Assembly (NCBI GenBank): GCA_965216425.1
Contig: CBDCFV010000006.1
Span: 1 to 64,000, forward strand
From: CBDCFV01 sp965216425
Lineage (GTDB): Bacteria; Chloroflexota; Dehalococcoidia; Lucifugimonadales; UBA3495
Direction of reading: 5' to 3'
Length of the DNA: 64,000 nucleotides
A program made the translations under genes and the position numbers. Below the pieces are notes generated by a model. The model made no database searches. It saw only the letters and a list, made by a program, of their open reading frames with translations, and was not told the origin of the DNA. Below, one piece after another: positions 16,966 through 26,480 of the stretch. Position 1 is the stretch's first letter, and the number at the start of each line of letters is the position of its first letter.

Positions 16966-18024
16966 ATGCACTGCGGAGTGATGGTCACTGGTTACAACCA
17001 AGGTGACTGGGCCCGTCTGATGGAAGGAGACTATGGCCGCCCGCCGACGATACCGGACGCCAAGAATATGGACGACACTCTCTATATGGGGGATTTGGTC
17101 GAGCCGCTGGGGTTCGATTCAATCTGGGCAACCGAACACTATGGTTCTGCCTACTCGATGCAACCTAACCCATTGCAATACTTGGCGTACTGGACGGGCC
17201 GCACCAGTCGAGTGGATGTGGGTACCGCGGTCATCGTCGCCCCTTGGTGGAATCCGGTCCGGCTGGCTTCCGAGATCTCCATGCTCGACATCCTGCTGAA
17301 AGGCAGGCGCCTCCATCTGGGCATCGGCCGTGGAATCGCGCCTCACGAATATGCTTCGTTAGGCTATCCTATTGAACAATCCCATAAGTATTTCTACGAT
17401 GTTATCAGCGCTATCAAGGCCGCTGACGGCGCGGAACGGTTCGAGTTCAAGGGCGAAGTCTACAATATCCCACCGACCAGTATCCGGCCTCAGGCCCGCC
17501 ATAAAGGTGAACTAACCAAGGACATCAAGGTGGCGTTCACCACAGAGGCATCAGCAAGAATGGCTGCCGAAAATGGCCTTGGCCAGATGTTTGTTGCTGG
17601 CGACGATGTCGAAGAGATGACCGCTAAGGTGCGAAGGTTCAACAAGATCAGGAAAGAACTCGGCCTGCCACCTGACCAGCCTACCACTCTATTGTGGATG
17701 TACTGTGCCGAGACTGCGGAGGAGGCTGAAGAGGGGTGGACCTATTTCCACAACCAACTCACCGCCGCCCAGCACCACTACTTCGAATGGAACAACCCAG
17801 GCTATGAAGGTATACGAGGCTACGAGGAATACCTCATACGTCAGAATGCCGATGTTGGAACTGCGGATGCCGGTTTTGCTGCTCGGCGAGCAACCCAACC
17901 CATTGGTACGCCGGACGAGATCATCGAAAAGATCAGGGCGCTCCAGTGGAACATCAGCCTCGAAAAGGCCGTAATCCACATGTTTTACGGTGGGATGCCC
18001 AAGAAGCCTCCGGCTCTTCGCTGA
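16966..18024 (+). CDS. LLM class flavin-dependent oxidoreductase, C-terminus frameshifted
   Basis: A 352-residue luciferase-like enzyme: GFDSIWATEHYGSAYSMQPN (active-site region), DVGTAVIVAPWWNPVRLASE, GRRLHLGIGRGIAPHEYAS (phosphate loop), and QPIGTPDEIIEKIRAL. A strong GGAGGA ribosome-binding site precedes the ATG. The frame ends MFYGGMPKKPPALR, but one base over, from about 18000, the sequence reads PRSLRLFAEKVLPEAG, which is the expected family C-terminus (compare KRLFAEEVMPRLR of the gene at position 1). One base therefore seems lost or gained near 17998-18003. The enzyme core is intact and may still function. Confidence 0.85.
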   Translation: MHCGVMVTGYNQGDWARLMEGDYGRPPTIPDAKNMDDTLYMGDLVEPLGFDSIWATEHYGSAYSMQPNPLQYLAYWTGRTSRVDVGTAVIVAPWWNPVRLASEISMLDILLKGRRLHLGIGRGIAPHEYASLGYPIEQSHKYFYDVISAIKAADGAERFEFKGEVYNIPPTSIRPQARHKGELTKDIKVAFTTEASARMAAENGLGQMFVAGDDVEEMTAKVRRFNKIRKELGLPPDQPTTLLWMYCAETAEEAEEGWTYFHNQLTAAQHHYFEWNNPGYEGIRGYEEYLIRQNADVGTADAGFAARRATQPIGTPDEIIEKIRALQWNISLEKAVIHMFYGGMPKKPPALR

Positions 18025-18349
18025 GAAAGTCCTTCCGGAAGCGGGCTATGCCCACTCCAATCAATCCCAAGTCCTTGGGGTAACCCTAGCGCTGAGAAGC
18101 CGGACCCGGTCATGAGATGACTGAATCGCGTTATCGGGATACCGAACCGCGTTCACCTCTACGGTAAAAGCGCGCCCGGTCTTTGGTGACAATGGCTTGC
18201 TCCCCATTCAGCAGGCCCACATGCACGTCAATCAGGACGCTTTGATTTCTGATTATCTTCGCCTCGCCACTGGGGCTGAGCCGGTTCCTCGGCCGGGAAC
18301 TCGACCCAGCAGAACAACGACCGCTGCCCTTCGGCGGGCTCCCTGAGAA
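18025..18349. other. Stretch between LLM gene and IS701 copy 1
   Basis: The first ~80 bases are the displaced C-terminus of the LLM gene. The rest holds a minus-strand open frame ending ...AIVTKDRARFYRRGERGSVSR at 18131 that is vaguely reminiscent of the end of a PIN-domain toxin, but it is too short and start-less to call. No other signal. Confidence 0.4.
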
Positions 18350-19813
18350 CCCTAGTACTACAACGACGGGTTTAAGGTGGCGGCTCCATCCTGCCTTCGC
18401 GGCGGGTGGAGCGGCGTCTCTCGTGGGAACGGCGAGCCCGTTCGTTGCGTAGCTGCGTCTCCTCCAGCCATAGCAGCAACTCCTCCGGCCCGAACTGCTC
18501 CCGGGGTAGCATCTCACGCACCACCCGGCACACCTGCGGTCTCGTGATCCGGGGCATCTTTTCCCCCCCAATCCTGCTGCAGGCCCAGCAGGAACGCTCC
18601 CCCCAGCAGGCACATGGCTATGTGGTGGTGCCAGCCTGCCCAGCTGCGGGTCTCGTATTCGTCCAGCCCCACGTCGCCCTTCTCAGTCTCAAACTCCGTT
18701 TCAATGCGCCACCTGGACCCACCCACGTACGCCAGGGTCTCCAAGGTTGTGTCCTCGGGAGCGTTGGACAGGTAGTAGCGGGGCTCGCTGCCGTCCAGGT
18801 TCCGGCGCCAGACGGCCCATCCCTCCTCGCCGGGCTTGCGCCTCCTGGTGGCCCGCACCCGCTGGGCGCTGAACCGGTAGGTGCGCGGCCCCTGGCTTCC
18901 CTGGGCCACCGTTATCTCCTGCCAGGCCTCATCCGGCAGTTCATCACCGCGCTGCTCCATGGTCCGGCGCTGCCCAGACCGCAGCCTGGGTTTGCGGGGT
19001 CGCCCGAACCCTGGATATTCCGGACTGGTCCAAGCCGGCTCCAAGGGCCAGACCGTAGTGCTGCCCGGAACGTCCAGCACGTACCACATCCCCAGAGCCT
19101 CCAGTCCCTCCCGGAAGGACGGGGACATCCCGAAGGCGTCGTCTCCCGCAACCCACTGGGCCCTTAGGTAGCCCAGCTCCATGGCCCGCTCCAGCAGCTC
19201 CAGGGCCAACTCCGTCTTCGAGCGGTAGTTCCGCCGGTCCTCCGGCACACCCGCCGCAGCACACCGGTCCTGGTCGGAGGTCCAACTCTTGGGCAGATAC
19301 AGCCGCTTGTCTACCAACGCCCGGCCCAGCGGGCTGACGTAGGCCAGGAACATCCCACCCTGGCAGTTGGCCACCTTGCCCAGCCGGCCGCAGTACTGCC
19401 GGGCCACTCCCGCCGACTTCCTGCCCTGCTTGGGGAAGTCGCTCCCATCGAACACCCACACCGCCTCCGGGTGTCCCAGCCTGGGGGCCAAGTATTTCTG
19501 CAACCGCCCTATGACTGTCTCATCGGACCACCGGGCCTCGGTCAGAAAGCGCTGCATCGCCCGGGCCGAGATGCCCACCGATTCCGAGAGATTCTCGGCG
19601 TTGCGCCGCTCCTGGTCCTGCACCAGCAGCGCCTGAAGGTAATTCCCGCTGTGCTCCCGCCACTGCTTGCGGCCGAAGGAGGCCGCAAAGAAGGCGTGGA
19701 ATTCCTGAAGGCTGTCGTAGACCCGCTCGAAGCTCTCCGCATCCATCACCCAAACCACCCAACATAATCTGTCCAGCCATCCTATCAGACAACTCGTCGT
19801 TGTAGTACTAGGG
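18350..19813 (-). mobile_element. IS701-like insertion sequence, copy 1
   Basis: Inverted ends CCCTAGTACTACAACGACG (18350-18368) and CGTCGTTGTAGTACTAGGG (19795-19813). The CTAG next to each tip may be the target duplication that IS701 elements make at YTAR sites. The transposase runs on the minus strand and is the only copy of the three with a full-length core. Its right end abuts the 5'-truncated copy 2, so it probably inserted into that element. Confidence 0.85.
18372..19746 (-). CDS. IS701-family transposase, copy 1, in two frames
   Basis: The main frame (19746 to 18514, 410 residues) starts MDAESFERVYDSLQEFHAFF and contains the IS4-type DDE core: VWVFDGSDFPKQGRKS (Asp), VAGDDAFGMS (Asp), SRWRIETEFETEKGDVGLDEYE (Glu). 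After LLGGAFLLGLQQDW the sequence TGGGGGGGAAAAGATG occurs; the main frame then reads nonsense (KDAPDHETAGVP), while one base further on MPRITRPQVCRVVREMLP...LLLWLEETQ continues for 61 residues to 18372. The same break occurs at the same place in copies 2 and 3. Ribosomal +1 slippage, or a shared inherited indel, would explain it. The core is otherwise intact. Confidence 0.8.
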
Positions 19814-20931
19814 CACTCCGAGGCGGTGTGGGTGTTGGACGGCAGCGACTTTCCCAAGCAGGGGAGGAAATCCGTGGGGGTAGCCCGGCAGTACTGCGGG
19901 AGATTGGGCAAGGTGGCAAACTGCCAGGCGGGGATGTTCCTGGCCTACGTCAGCCCGCTGGGCCGGGCGTTGGTGGACAAAGGGCTGTATCTGCCGGAGA
20001 GTTGGACCTTGGACAAAGACCGGTGCGCGGCGGCGGGTGTGCCCGAGGAGAGGCAGAGCTACCGGTCGAAGACAGCGTTGGCCCTGGAGCTGCTGGAGCG
20101 GGCCTTGGGGTTGGGCCACCTCAAGGCCGGATGGGTTGCCGGGGACGACGCCTTCGGGATGTCGCCGTCCTTTCGTGAGGGACTGGCGGGCCTGGGGCTG
20201 CGGTACGTGCTGGACGTTCCGGGCAGCACGCCAGTCTGGCCTCTGGAGCCGACTTGGACCAGTCCGGGGTATCAGGGGTCCGGGCGTCCCCGCAAACCCA
20301 AGCTCAAAGACGGGCAGCGCCAGACCATGGAGCAGCGGAGCGGTGAGTTGCCGGATGAGGCTTGGCGGGAGATAACGGTGGCCCAGGGATCCCAGGGGCC
20401 GCGCATCTACCGGTTCAGCGCCCAGCGGGTGCGGGAAACCCGGAAGGGCAAGCCGGGCCAGGAGGCATGGGCTGTCCACCGCCGGAACCTGGACGGCAGC
20501 GAACCCCGCTACTACCTGTCCAACGCTCCGGAGGATACCCCGTTGGAGACCCTGGCATACGTGGGAGGCTCCCGGTGGCGCATAGAAACGGAGTTCGAGA
20601 CTGAGAAGAGCGACGTGGGCTTGGACGAATACGAGACCCGGAGCTGGGCAGGCTGGCATCACCACATAGCCATGTGCCTGCTGGGCGGAGCGTTCCTGCT
20701 GAGCCTGCAACAGGCTTGGGGGGGAAAAGATGCCCCGGATCACGAGACCGCAGGTCTACCGGGTGGTGCGGGAGATGCTGCCCCGGGAACGGTTCGGGCC
20801 GGCTGAACTGCTGCGGTGGCTGGAGGAGACGCAAGAATGCAACGATCGGGCCAGACGCTCCCATGCCAAGCGCCGAGCCGCCCTTCGCGCCTCCCCACAC
20901 ATCCCTTCTTGAACCGTCGTTGTAATACTAG
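19814..20931 (+). pseudogene. IS701-like element, copy 2, 5'-truncated
   Basis: The open frame begins in mid-protein at SEAVWVLDGSDFPKQG where copy 1 ends, so roughly the first 130 transposase codons and the left terminal repeat are missing. The DDE core is otherwise intact (VAGDDAFGMS, SRWRIETEFETEKSDVGLD). At GGGGGGGAAAAGATG (about 20720-20733) the C-terminal domain MPRITRPQVYRVVREMLP continues out of frame, exactly as in copy 1. The right end CGTCGTTGTAATACTAG lies at 20915-20931. Confidence 0.85.
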
Positions 20932-22030
20932 GGCTACAACGACGAGTTGTTTGGTAGGATAGCTGGCCAGATGATGGTGGGCGGTTTGGGTGATGGATGC
21001 GGCGAGCTTCAAGCGGGTCTACGACAGCTTTCAGGAATTTCACGCCTTCTTTGCGGCCTCCTTCGGACGCAAGCAGTGGCGAGAGCACAGCCGGAATTAC
21101 CTTCAGGCCCTGCTGGTGCCGGAGGAGAGGCGGAGCTACAGCTCGAAGACAGAGTTGGCCTTGGAGATGCTGGCGCAGGCCATGGAACTGGGCCATCTGA
21201 AGGCCGGCTGGGTTACCGGAGACGACGCCTTTCTGAAGGCCGGCTGGGTTACCGGAGACGACGCCTTCAGGATGTCTCCGTCCTTCCGGGAGGGACTGGC
21301 GGCTCTGGGGATGTGGTACGTTCCGGACGTTCCGGGCGGCACCACGGCCTGGCCCTTGGAGCCGGCCTGGACCAGTCCGGAATATCAGGGGTCCGGGCGA
21401 CCCCGCAAACCCAGGCTGCGGGATGGGCAGCGCAGTGATGAGTTGCAGGAGGAGGCCTGGCGTGAGATAACGGTGGCAGAGGGAAGCCAGGGACCCCGCA
21501 GCTACGGGTTCAGCGCTCAGAGGGTGCGACCGACCCGGAGGCGCAAGCCCGGCGAAATCCACTGGGCCGTCTACCGCCGGAACCTGGACGGCAGCGAGCC
21601 CCGCTACTACCTGTCCAACGCACCAGAAGACACAACTTTGGAGACCCTGGCGTACGTGGGCGGTTCCAGGTGGCTCATTGAGACCGAGTTCGAGACTGAT
21701 AAGGGCGACGTGGGGCTGGACGAATACGAGACCCGGAGCTGGGCAGGCTGGCACCACCACATAGCCATGTGCCTGCTGGGTGGAGCGTTCCTGCTGGGCC
21801 TGCACCAGGATTGGTGGGAAAAAGATGCCCCGGGTCACCCGTCCGCAGGTGTACCGGGTGGTGCGTGAGATGCTGCCCCGGGAACGGTTCGGGCCGGAGG
21901 AGTTGATACTGTGGCTGAAGGAGTCTCAGTTACGCAACGAGCGGGCGCGCCGCTGCCACCAGAGACGCCGCTCCGCCCGCCGTGAAGGCAGGATGGACCC
22001 TCCACCCTGAAATCGTCGTTGTAGTACTAG
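20932..22030 (+). pseudogene. IS701-like element, copy 3, internally deleted
   Basis: Left end GGCTACAACGACGAG directly follows copy 2; the right end TCGTCGTTGTAGTACTAG closes at 22030. The frame starts at ATG 20993 (MDAASFKRVYDSF). After NYLQALLV about 140 codons present in copy 1, including the first catalytic Asp, are deleted. A 36-base direct duplication follows (LKAGWVTGDDAF twice, ~21195-21268). The out-of-frame C-terminal domain (MPRVTRPQVYRVVREMLP) is again present, although the slippery stretch here is GGTGGGAAAAAGATG. The copy is dead. Confidence 0.85.
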
Positions 22031-22121
22031 CCTGGGCGAAGAATCCCTGCGATTCCCCGGCGGCGTCATCTTGCCATTGGAGCCCCATCCAGGCGGAGTC
22101 GGTTCTACCAGCAGCGGTTCT

Positions 22122-22365
22122 TCATCGGGACGCGTCAGCCGCGGTCAGGTCGTACCCGCACAACTTCCGGACGTATCCCCAGAGCACATCTCGGACAATC
22201 TCCGGGCCTCTCCACAGCTCACGCAGGTCCGGACGGGTCGATCACTACTACCTCCCACCCGACCTCTGAGTACTGGTCGATCCAGTCCAGGTCATTCTGA
22301 AACTTGTGACTCTAGCTCTTGTCATTTTCCTCAATCAGACGGGCCATCTCAGCAACGGAGCGCAT
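22122..22365 (-). pseudogene. Small broken gene of unknown family
   Basis: On the minus strand, from ATG 22365: MRSVAEMARLIEENDKS, an in-frame TAG, SHKFQNDLDWIDQYSEVGW, EVVVIDPSGP, then a one-base shift into LRELWRGPEIVRDVLWGYV and RKLCGYDLTAADASR ending at 22122. The pieces read as one small protein of about 80 residues with two lesions. It lies between IS701 copy 3 and IS21 debris. Family unknown. Confidence 0.4.
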
Positions 22366-22540
22366 CGGATAGACCACACCCAGTATAGATAGGAGTGCCA
22401 CCCCTGTGTCATTGTTCAGTAACTTTGACCGTGTAAACCGTGAGATTTTCATGGTCCTTGACCCCCTGGAACCCATATCGACGACCATTGCCGCATTTCA
22501 GTTCCGAGATGCAGGCATGGCGTACTGGGAGGTTTCCAAA

Positions 22541-22735
22541 ATGGAAATAGCAGAAGTCATCCTCCGTTGGCAGGTGCGAGCCGGGCCTCAGCAGATTCCG
22601 TCGGGCACCTGTCTCTCGCGGAATACGGTGCGCAAATGCGTGGTGTCGGCCAAGGTGACAGGAATCGCCAAGGACGGCCCGCCGCCCGGTGAGGAGCAGT
22701 TGAGCCGCTGCTACAAGGCCGGGCTGCCAGCAGGC
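22541..22735 (+). pseudogene. istA: IS21 IstA N-terminal fragment
   Basis: MEIAEVILRWQVRAGPQQIPSG followed by LSRNTVRKCVVSAKVTGIAKDG and PPPGEEQLSR is the helix-turn-helix N-terminus of an IstA-type transposase, distinct from the IS21 type at 6447. It is cut off near 22735 by an ISNCY-like remnant on the opposite strand. Confidence 0.65.
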
Positions 22736-23400
22736 TCAGGGCACTGGGGCGGAACTCGGAAACGCCGGTTGAATCGAGGCAGGAACTGCCTCAACACGTT
22801 CTTGGCTTGTTTCATTAAGTCTGCTCTCGCGAGCCGAAGTTCCGTGATCAGCCGGTCCTGAAATGTTCCAGCCGTCCGACCCACGCGTCCCTTGGCTTGC
22901 GGAGACAGGGCGAAAATCAGTTGTGCACCCAACTTCTCCATTGTCCGTCCAAACTGTGTGGGCGTCCCGGCGGGCTGATATTACGACCGGAGCTTGAAGA
23001 CAGGGTGACGGTCGGTGTACAGGGCAAGAGGGATGCCGCGGCGCTGCAGCAAGCCTTGCATCAACAGGGAGTATCTGTAGGTATCCTCCTGCTCGCAGAA
23101 CAATGCGTTGACCACGGAGCCGGTGGCATCGTCCACTGCGAACAGTAGCGCGAATTGAGGTTCGTCATCGCCCAACTACCGGTGATGGCTGCCGTCCAAC
23201 TGTACCGGCATATTCTCCCGGGACATCCGCCGTCGGCGCACCCGGTGTTTTGGTGGGCGTCTTCGCCGCGGACTGCTCAACCCGGCGTTGACCAGGATGC
23301 GCCGCAGCGTAGTCCTGCCGATGTCGATGCCCTCGCATTCGCCTCCCGAATTTTCGGTAGCATTCTATTTGAGACAATCACTTCCTATCAGTAACGATTT
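22711..23400 (-). pseudogene. ISNCY-like integrase-core transposase, fragments
   Basis: Minus-strand pieces in several frames: LLFAVDDATGSVVNALFCEQEDTY and GIPLALYTDRHPVF (23175-22981), then MEKLGAQLIFALSPQAKGRVGR with TAGTFQDRLITELRLA and FLPRFNRRFRVPP (22941-22725). These match the catalytic core and downstream segment of ISNCY/IS1202-type rve transposases. Upstream pieces to ~23400 are scrambled. It is an inactive relic. Confidence 0.7.
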
Positions 23401-23469
23401 GGGTGAGGCAATGCGCCGGCAGAACTACTTGTTGTTGATCACCAGCCGGTCCATGGCAGGCGTAGTTCT

Positions 23470-23811
23470 TCAATACCCATCCCTCCGGGCCCCTCCGCCG
23501 GGGCGGATGTAGCAGACGACCAGGGAGGTGTCCCGCTCTTGGGCGCAGTCGCGGCAGTTGAAATGGTCCACTGAGAAGGAGCCGTCAGGGCCAACGTCCA
23601 CGCCCCAGGTGTGCCGGGCGCCCCGGTGACCGCAGTAGCCGCAGTGCAGGTCGTCCAGCCCATCCCCGAACATAATCGATGCGATGTAGCTGATCTGGCC
23701 GAGGTCCAGGATAATGCCCACTCCGGCCAGGGTCGTGTGGACCCGGCTGGCGAGGTCGTCACCCTTGGACCCCTTGAACCTGAGTCCAAGCCAGTGTGGT
23801 TCAATGCTCAT
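23470..23811 (-). CDS. Unknown protein with two Cys pairs
   Basis: A 113-residue open frame starting MSIEPHWLGLRFKGSKGDDL. The middle is hydrophobic (GVGIILDLGQISYIASIMFG); then LHCGYCGHRGARHTW and FNCRDCAQERD provide CxxC...CxxC, likely a zinc ribbon. The residue composition and coherent length suggest a genuine gene. I do not recognise a family. It is surrounded by transposon relics, so it may be cargo or a survivor between insertions. Confidence 0.5.
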   Translation of the reverse strand: MSIEPHWLGLRFKGSKGDDLASRVHTTLAGVGIILDLGQISYIASIMFGDGLDDLHCGYCGHRGARHTWGVDVGPDGSFSVDHFNCRDCAQERDTSLVVCYIRPGGGARRDGY

Positions 23812-23924
23812 GTGCGGACCGTCCGTTTGAAGGGGTTGCCGGTGGGAAGCGGCAGGGTAACTCGACAGCTCCGGTTGATGGCGGGCCGCTTGGCGGCGGT
23901 TGGTCCATTGGGTCCATTATAGGC

Positions 23925-24303
23925 CATTGCCGGGGCCGGGCCGGTTCTTTTCTGCCTCACCGGGGGACAGCGGTCGGATGTCTCCCGAGCCATACCCCTT
24001 CTAACCGGTATAGACACCGGGGCGGTCATCGCCGACAAGAGGTATGAAAGCAACCGTGTGCCGGCCTTCGTCAGGGACCGGGGAGGCGAGGCAGTCATAC
24101 CACCCAAGTTAAAGTCATACCACCCAAGTTAAATCGCAGGGACCCTTGGGAATACGACCGGGAACTGTACCGGCAATGGAATCTGATAGAACGGGCCTTC
24201 AACAAACTGAAGCACTGGCACCGAATCGCCACTTGGTATGACCGCTGGAGCATCTACTTTCTATCAGCCCTATACTTGGTCTCATCGGTCATATGGGGTT
24301 AGT
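23925..24303 (+). pseudogene. IS5-family transposase C-terminal remnant
   Basis: The frame GQRSDVSRAIPLLTGIDTGAV with IADKRYESNRVPAFVRDRGG, then after a break NRRDPWEYDRELYRQWNLIERAF and NKLKHWHRIATWYDR, is the C-terminal half of an IS427-type IS5 transposase (Asp of IADKRY and Glu of LIERAFNKLK). A 20-base direct repeat (GTCATACCACCCAAGTTAAA twice, ~24095-24134) sits at the break and brings in a stop codon. N-terminus absent. Confidence 0.75.
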
Positions 24304-24398
24304 ACTTTTCGATTAGCCTTAGCGTACAATGCCGGTCCGTACGCTTGGCGTGCCATGGTCGTCAGGCCGCTTGGTCACTGGCGGTTGGGGGAACCACA

Positions 24399-25433
24399 AT
24401 GATCAGGATCGCGAAACTGTCGGACTACCTGGACCGGCTGGCCGCAGCCACCATGGACTCGATGGGATTGCCCGGCATGGCGATAGCGGTAACCGACAGT
24501 CGGCAGATGGTGCTGTCCGCTGGGTACGGCGTGGCCGACCTGACCACGCGCGCGCCGGTTTCAGACGCGACGTTCTTTGAGATTGGCTCCCTGGGCAAGC
24601 CCTTCACCGTTGTCGCGCTGTTGCAACTCTACGAGGCGGGCGCCATCGACCTCCACACCCCGATTTCTCACTACCTGCCATGGTTTGAAGTGCAGTCGGA
24701 CCATTCCCCAATAACTGTTCACCACCTGCTCAATCACACAGGCGGCCTCCCGAGAGGCACCGACATCTCTCCCCATGGGCTTTATGAGAGTTGGGCGCTG
24801 CGCTATCGGAAAACGGGCGCCCCACCCGGTGCATTCTTCTGGTATTCCAACATCGGCTACAAGACGCTGGGGTTCATTGTCGAGCAAATTACCGGCAGGA
24901 ACCTGCCCGACGTAATCCGGGAAAACATCTTGGAGCCGCTGGGAATGACGGAAACCCGCCCGGCGATTACGTTCGCCACCCGCGGCCAGACCGCCACAGG
25001 GTATACCTCCATCTACGACGACCGTCCGGATTATATCTGCCACCCGCTGACCCCCGCGGTCTGGGCGGAATTCGCCACCGGCGACGGCGCCCAAGTGTCG
25101 ACAGTGGGCGATATGGCCGCCTACGCCCGGGCCCTGCTGAACCGCGGCCAAGGTCCCAACAGAAGGCTGATTGCGGCGGAGAGTTTCAACCTGATGACAG
25201 CCACCGGCGTGTGGACTGGCGGAGACTTCTACGGCTATGGCCTGGCTTACTACTCCGTAGACAGTCGGCGCTACATCGGTCACGGTGGCGGCAATGCCGG
25301 ATTCCGATCTGCCTTGATTGTGGATCTGGCGGCAGGTCTGGGAGTCGTTCTGCTGACCAACCGCATGGGTGAAACCGACCCGCTGGTGGAAGTGGCACAG
25401 GCGGCGCTAACGGCAGTCCGCGCCGCTGACTAG
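24399..25433 (+). CDS. Serine hydrolase, beta-lactamase (S12) family, catalytic domain
   Basis: A 344-residue penicillin-binding-protein-like domain. Catalytic tetrad motif SLGK has Ser64 and Lys67; YSN follows at 149-151 and HGGG lies near the end. No signal peptide with ATG 24399, which matches the family start better than the upstream ATG at 24345. These enzymes act as esterases, D-aminopeptidases or peptidases. The frame ends with TAG at 25431, yet the same frame continues from 25434 into the C-terminal domain usually fused to this enzyme (next entry). The truncated product could still fold as a catalytic domain. Confidence 0.85.
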   Translation: MIRIAKLSDYLDRLAAATMDSMGLPGMAIAVTDSRQMVLSAGYGVADLTTRAPVSDATFFEIGSLGKPFTVVALLQLYEAGAIDLHTPISHYLPWFEVQSDHSPITVHHLLNHTGGLPRGTDISPHGLYESWALRYRKTGAPPGAFFWYSNIGYKTLGFIVEQITGRNLPDVIRENILEPLGMTETRPAITFATRGQTATGYTSIYDDRPDYICHPLTPAVWAEFATGDGAQVSTVGDMAAYARALLNRGQGPNRRLIAAESFNLMTATGVWTGGDFYGYGLAYYSVDSRRYIGHGGGNAGFRSALIVDLAAGLGVVLLTNRMGETDPLVEVAQAALTAVRAAD

Positions 25434-25442
25434 GGCCAGGAT

Positions 25443-26015
25443 TTGCCTTCGCCACCGGAACGAAACGACCCGACAAGTGTCCTCGAGGCCGAGGACTATT
25501 CGGGAGATTACCGTTGCGAAAACCGTACGATCTTGATAGCGGCCGAATCGGGCAGGCTGCGGCTGAGCAGCGGCAGCGGCAGGGTACTGCTGGAGCGGCG
25601 CTCGCGCGACTGCTTCTACGTTCCGCACCCCGATTTCGCGCTTTTCCTGCTGGAGTTTGAACGACGGGACGGAACAGTAGTCGCAGCCGGCCACGGACCA
25701 CACTGGTATGTCAACGACCGTTACTCCGGTCCCGTGAGCTTTGACTATCCACCACACTGGGACATTTACGCCGGTCACTACCGCGCGAGGAACCCCGAGT
25801 TATCCAACTTCCGTGTCGGCGTTCGCAAGGGTACGCTGACCCTCTTCAACCCTTGGGGTAATACTCAGCCGCTCGTCCCATTGGGAGAAGCAGATTTTCG
25901 AATCGGACTGGAGGAACGGTCACCCGAAACCCTGCGTTTTTCGGCGATAGCCAACGGGCGCGCACTGCGGGCCGATTACTCCGGCTGTCCCTACTACCGG
26001 GCTTTCAACCCCTGA
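25443..26015 (+). CDS. C-terminal domain of the S12 hydrolase, separated by an in-frame TAG
   Basis: The first two bases after the TAG keep the same frame: GQDLPSPPERNDPTSVLEAEDYSG, then a beta-rich region with DIYAGHYRARNPELSNFRVGVR and LTLFNPWGNTQPLVPLG, which is the accessory domain that normally ends S12 hydrolases. A TTG at 25443 could start it independently but has no good ribosome-binding site. I infer one ancestral gene of about 540 codons interrupted by a single amber codon. Either a nonsense mutation, a sequencing error or read-through would account for it. Confidence 0.65.
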   Translation: MPSPPERNDPTSVLEAEDYSGDYRCENRTILIAAESGRLRLSSGSGRVLLERRSRDCFYVPHPDFALFLLEFERRDGTVVAAGHGPHWYVNDRYSGPVSFDYPPHWDIYAGHYRARNPELSNFRVGVRKGTLTLFNPWGNTQPLVPLGEADFRIGLEERSPETLRFSAIANGRALRADYSGCPYYRAFNP

Positions 26016-26027
26016 AACCGGGAACGT

Positions 26028-26480
26028 CTAACAATGCGGCGCAAGATTTTCAATTGAAATGGGTTCCAAGTTATCCGCGGGTTCAAACCCGAATATTTTG
26101 GAGTAGAAGTAGAACTCGGCGGCTAGGCACTGCTTGATTGTCTCCACTAGCCGGAAGCCATGATGTTCGCCTTCAAAGGACAGGTAGGCCGTGGGAACCC
26201 CATTGTCCCGCAACGTGTTGAACATCTCCTCCGATTGAATGACAGGTACGATGGTGTCCTCCAGGCCCTGGAAGAGGATGACCGGGCATGCGGTGTCCCC
26301 TGCAAAGTTGATGGGTGAGCGTTCGACGTACCGCCGCCGATACACCGGATATGGACCGACCACGCCACCAGGCTGTGGGCATCGAATTTGTGAATGTCGC
26401 TGATCAGTTTTTCGCCTGTCGTGTATGTCCGGTCAGTTCCGCCCGAGCTTGCCATAATTTTGAGCCTGTTGCTCGCCGTT
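26028..26480 (-). pseudogene. Prolyl oligopeptidase (S9) family, C-terminal remnant
   Basis: Minus strand: GVVGPYPVYRRRYVERSPINF, CPVILFQGLEDTIVPVIQSEE (catalytic Asp region), LSFEGEHHGFRLVETIK (catalytic His region), FYFYSKIFGFEPAD. This is the end of an S9 alpha/beta hydrolase domain. Just upstream DIHKFDAHSLVAW lies in another frame, so a frameshift occurs near 26355. The nucleophile Ser and the N-terminal propeller are missing. Confidence 0.75.

Noticed and set aside
18131..18349. Minus-strand frame resembling a PIN-domain toxin end
   Set aside because: Similarity is limited to a few residues (VTKDRARF), there is no start, no antitoxin partner, and the acidic residues cannot be assigned.
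24095..24134. Tandem 20-bp repeat considered as a CRISPR or attachment site
   Set aside because: Only two units without spacer, located inside a dead IS5 transposase; simple duplication is sufficient.
25431..25433. TAG considered as a pyrrolysine codon
   Set aside because: No Pyl machinery or methylamine methyltransferase context is visible, and the codon lies in an interdomain linker, not an active site.
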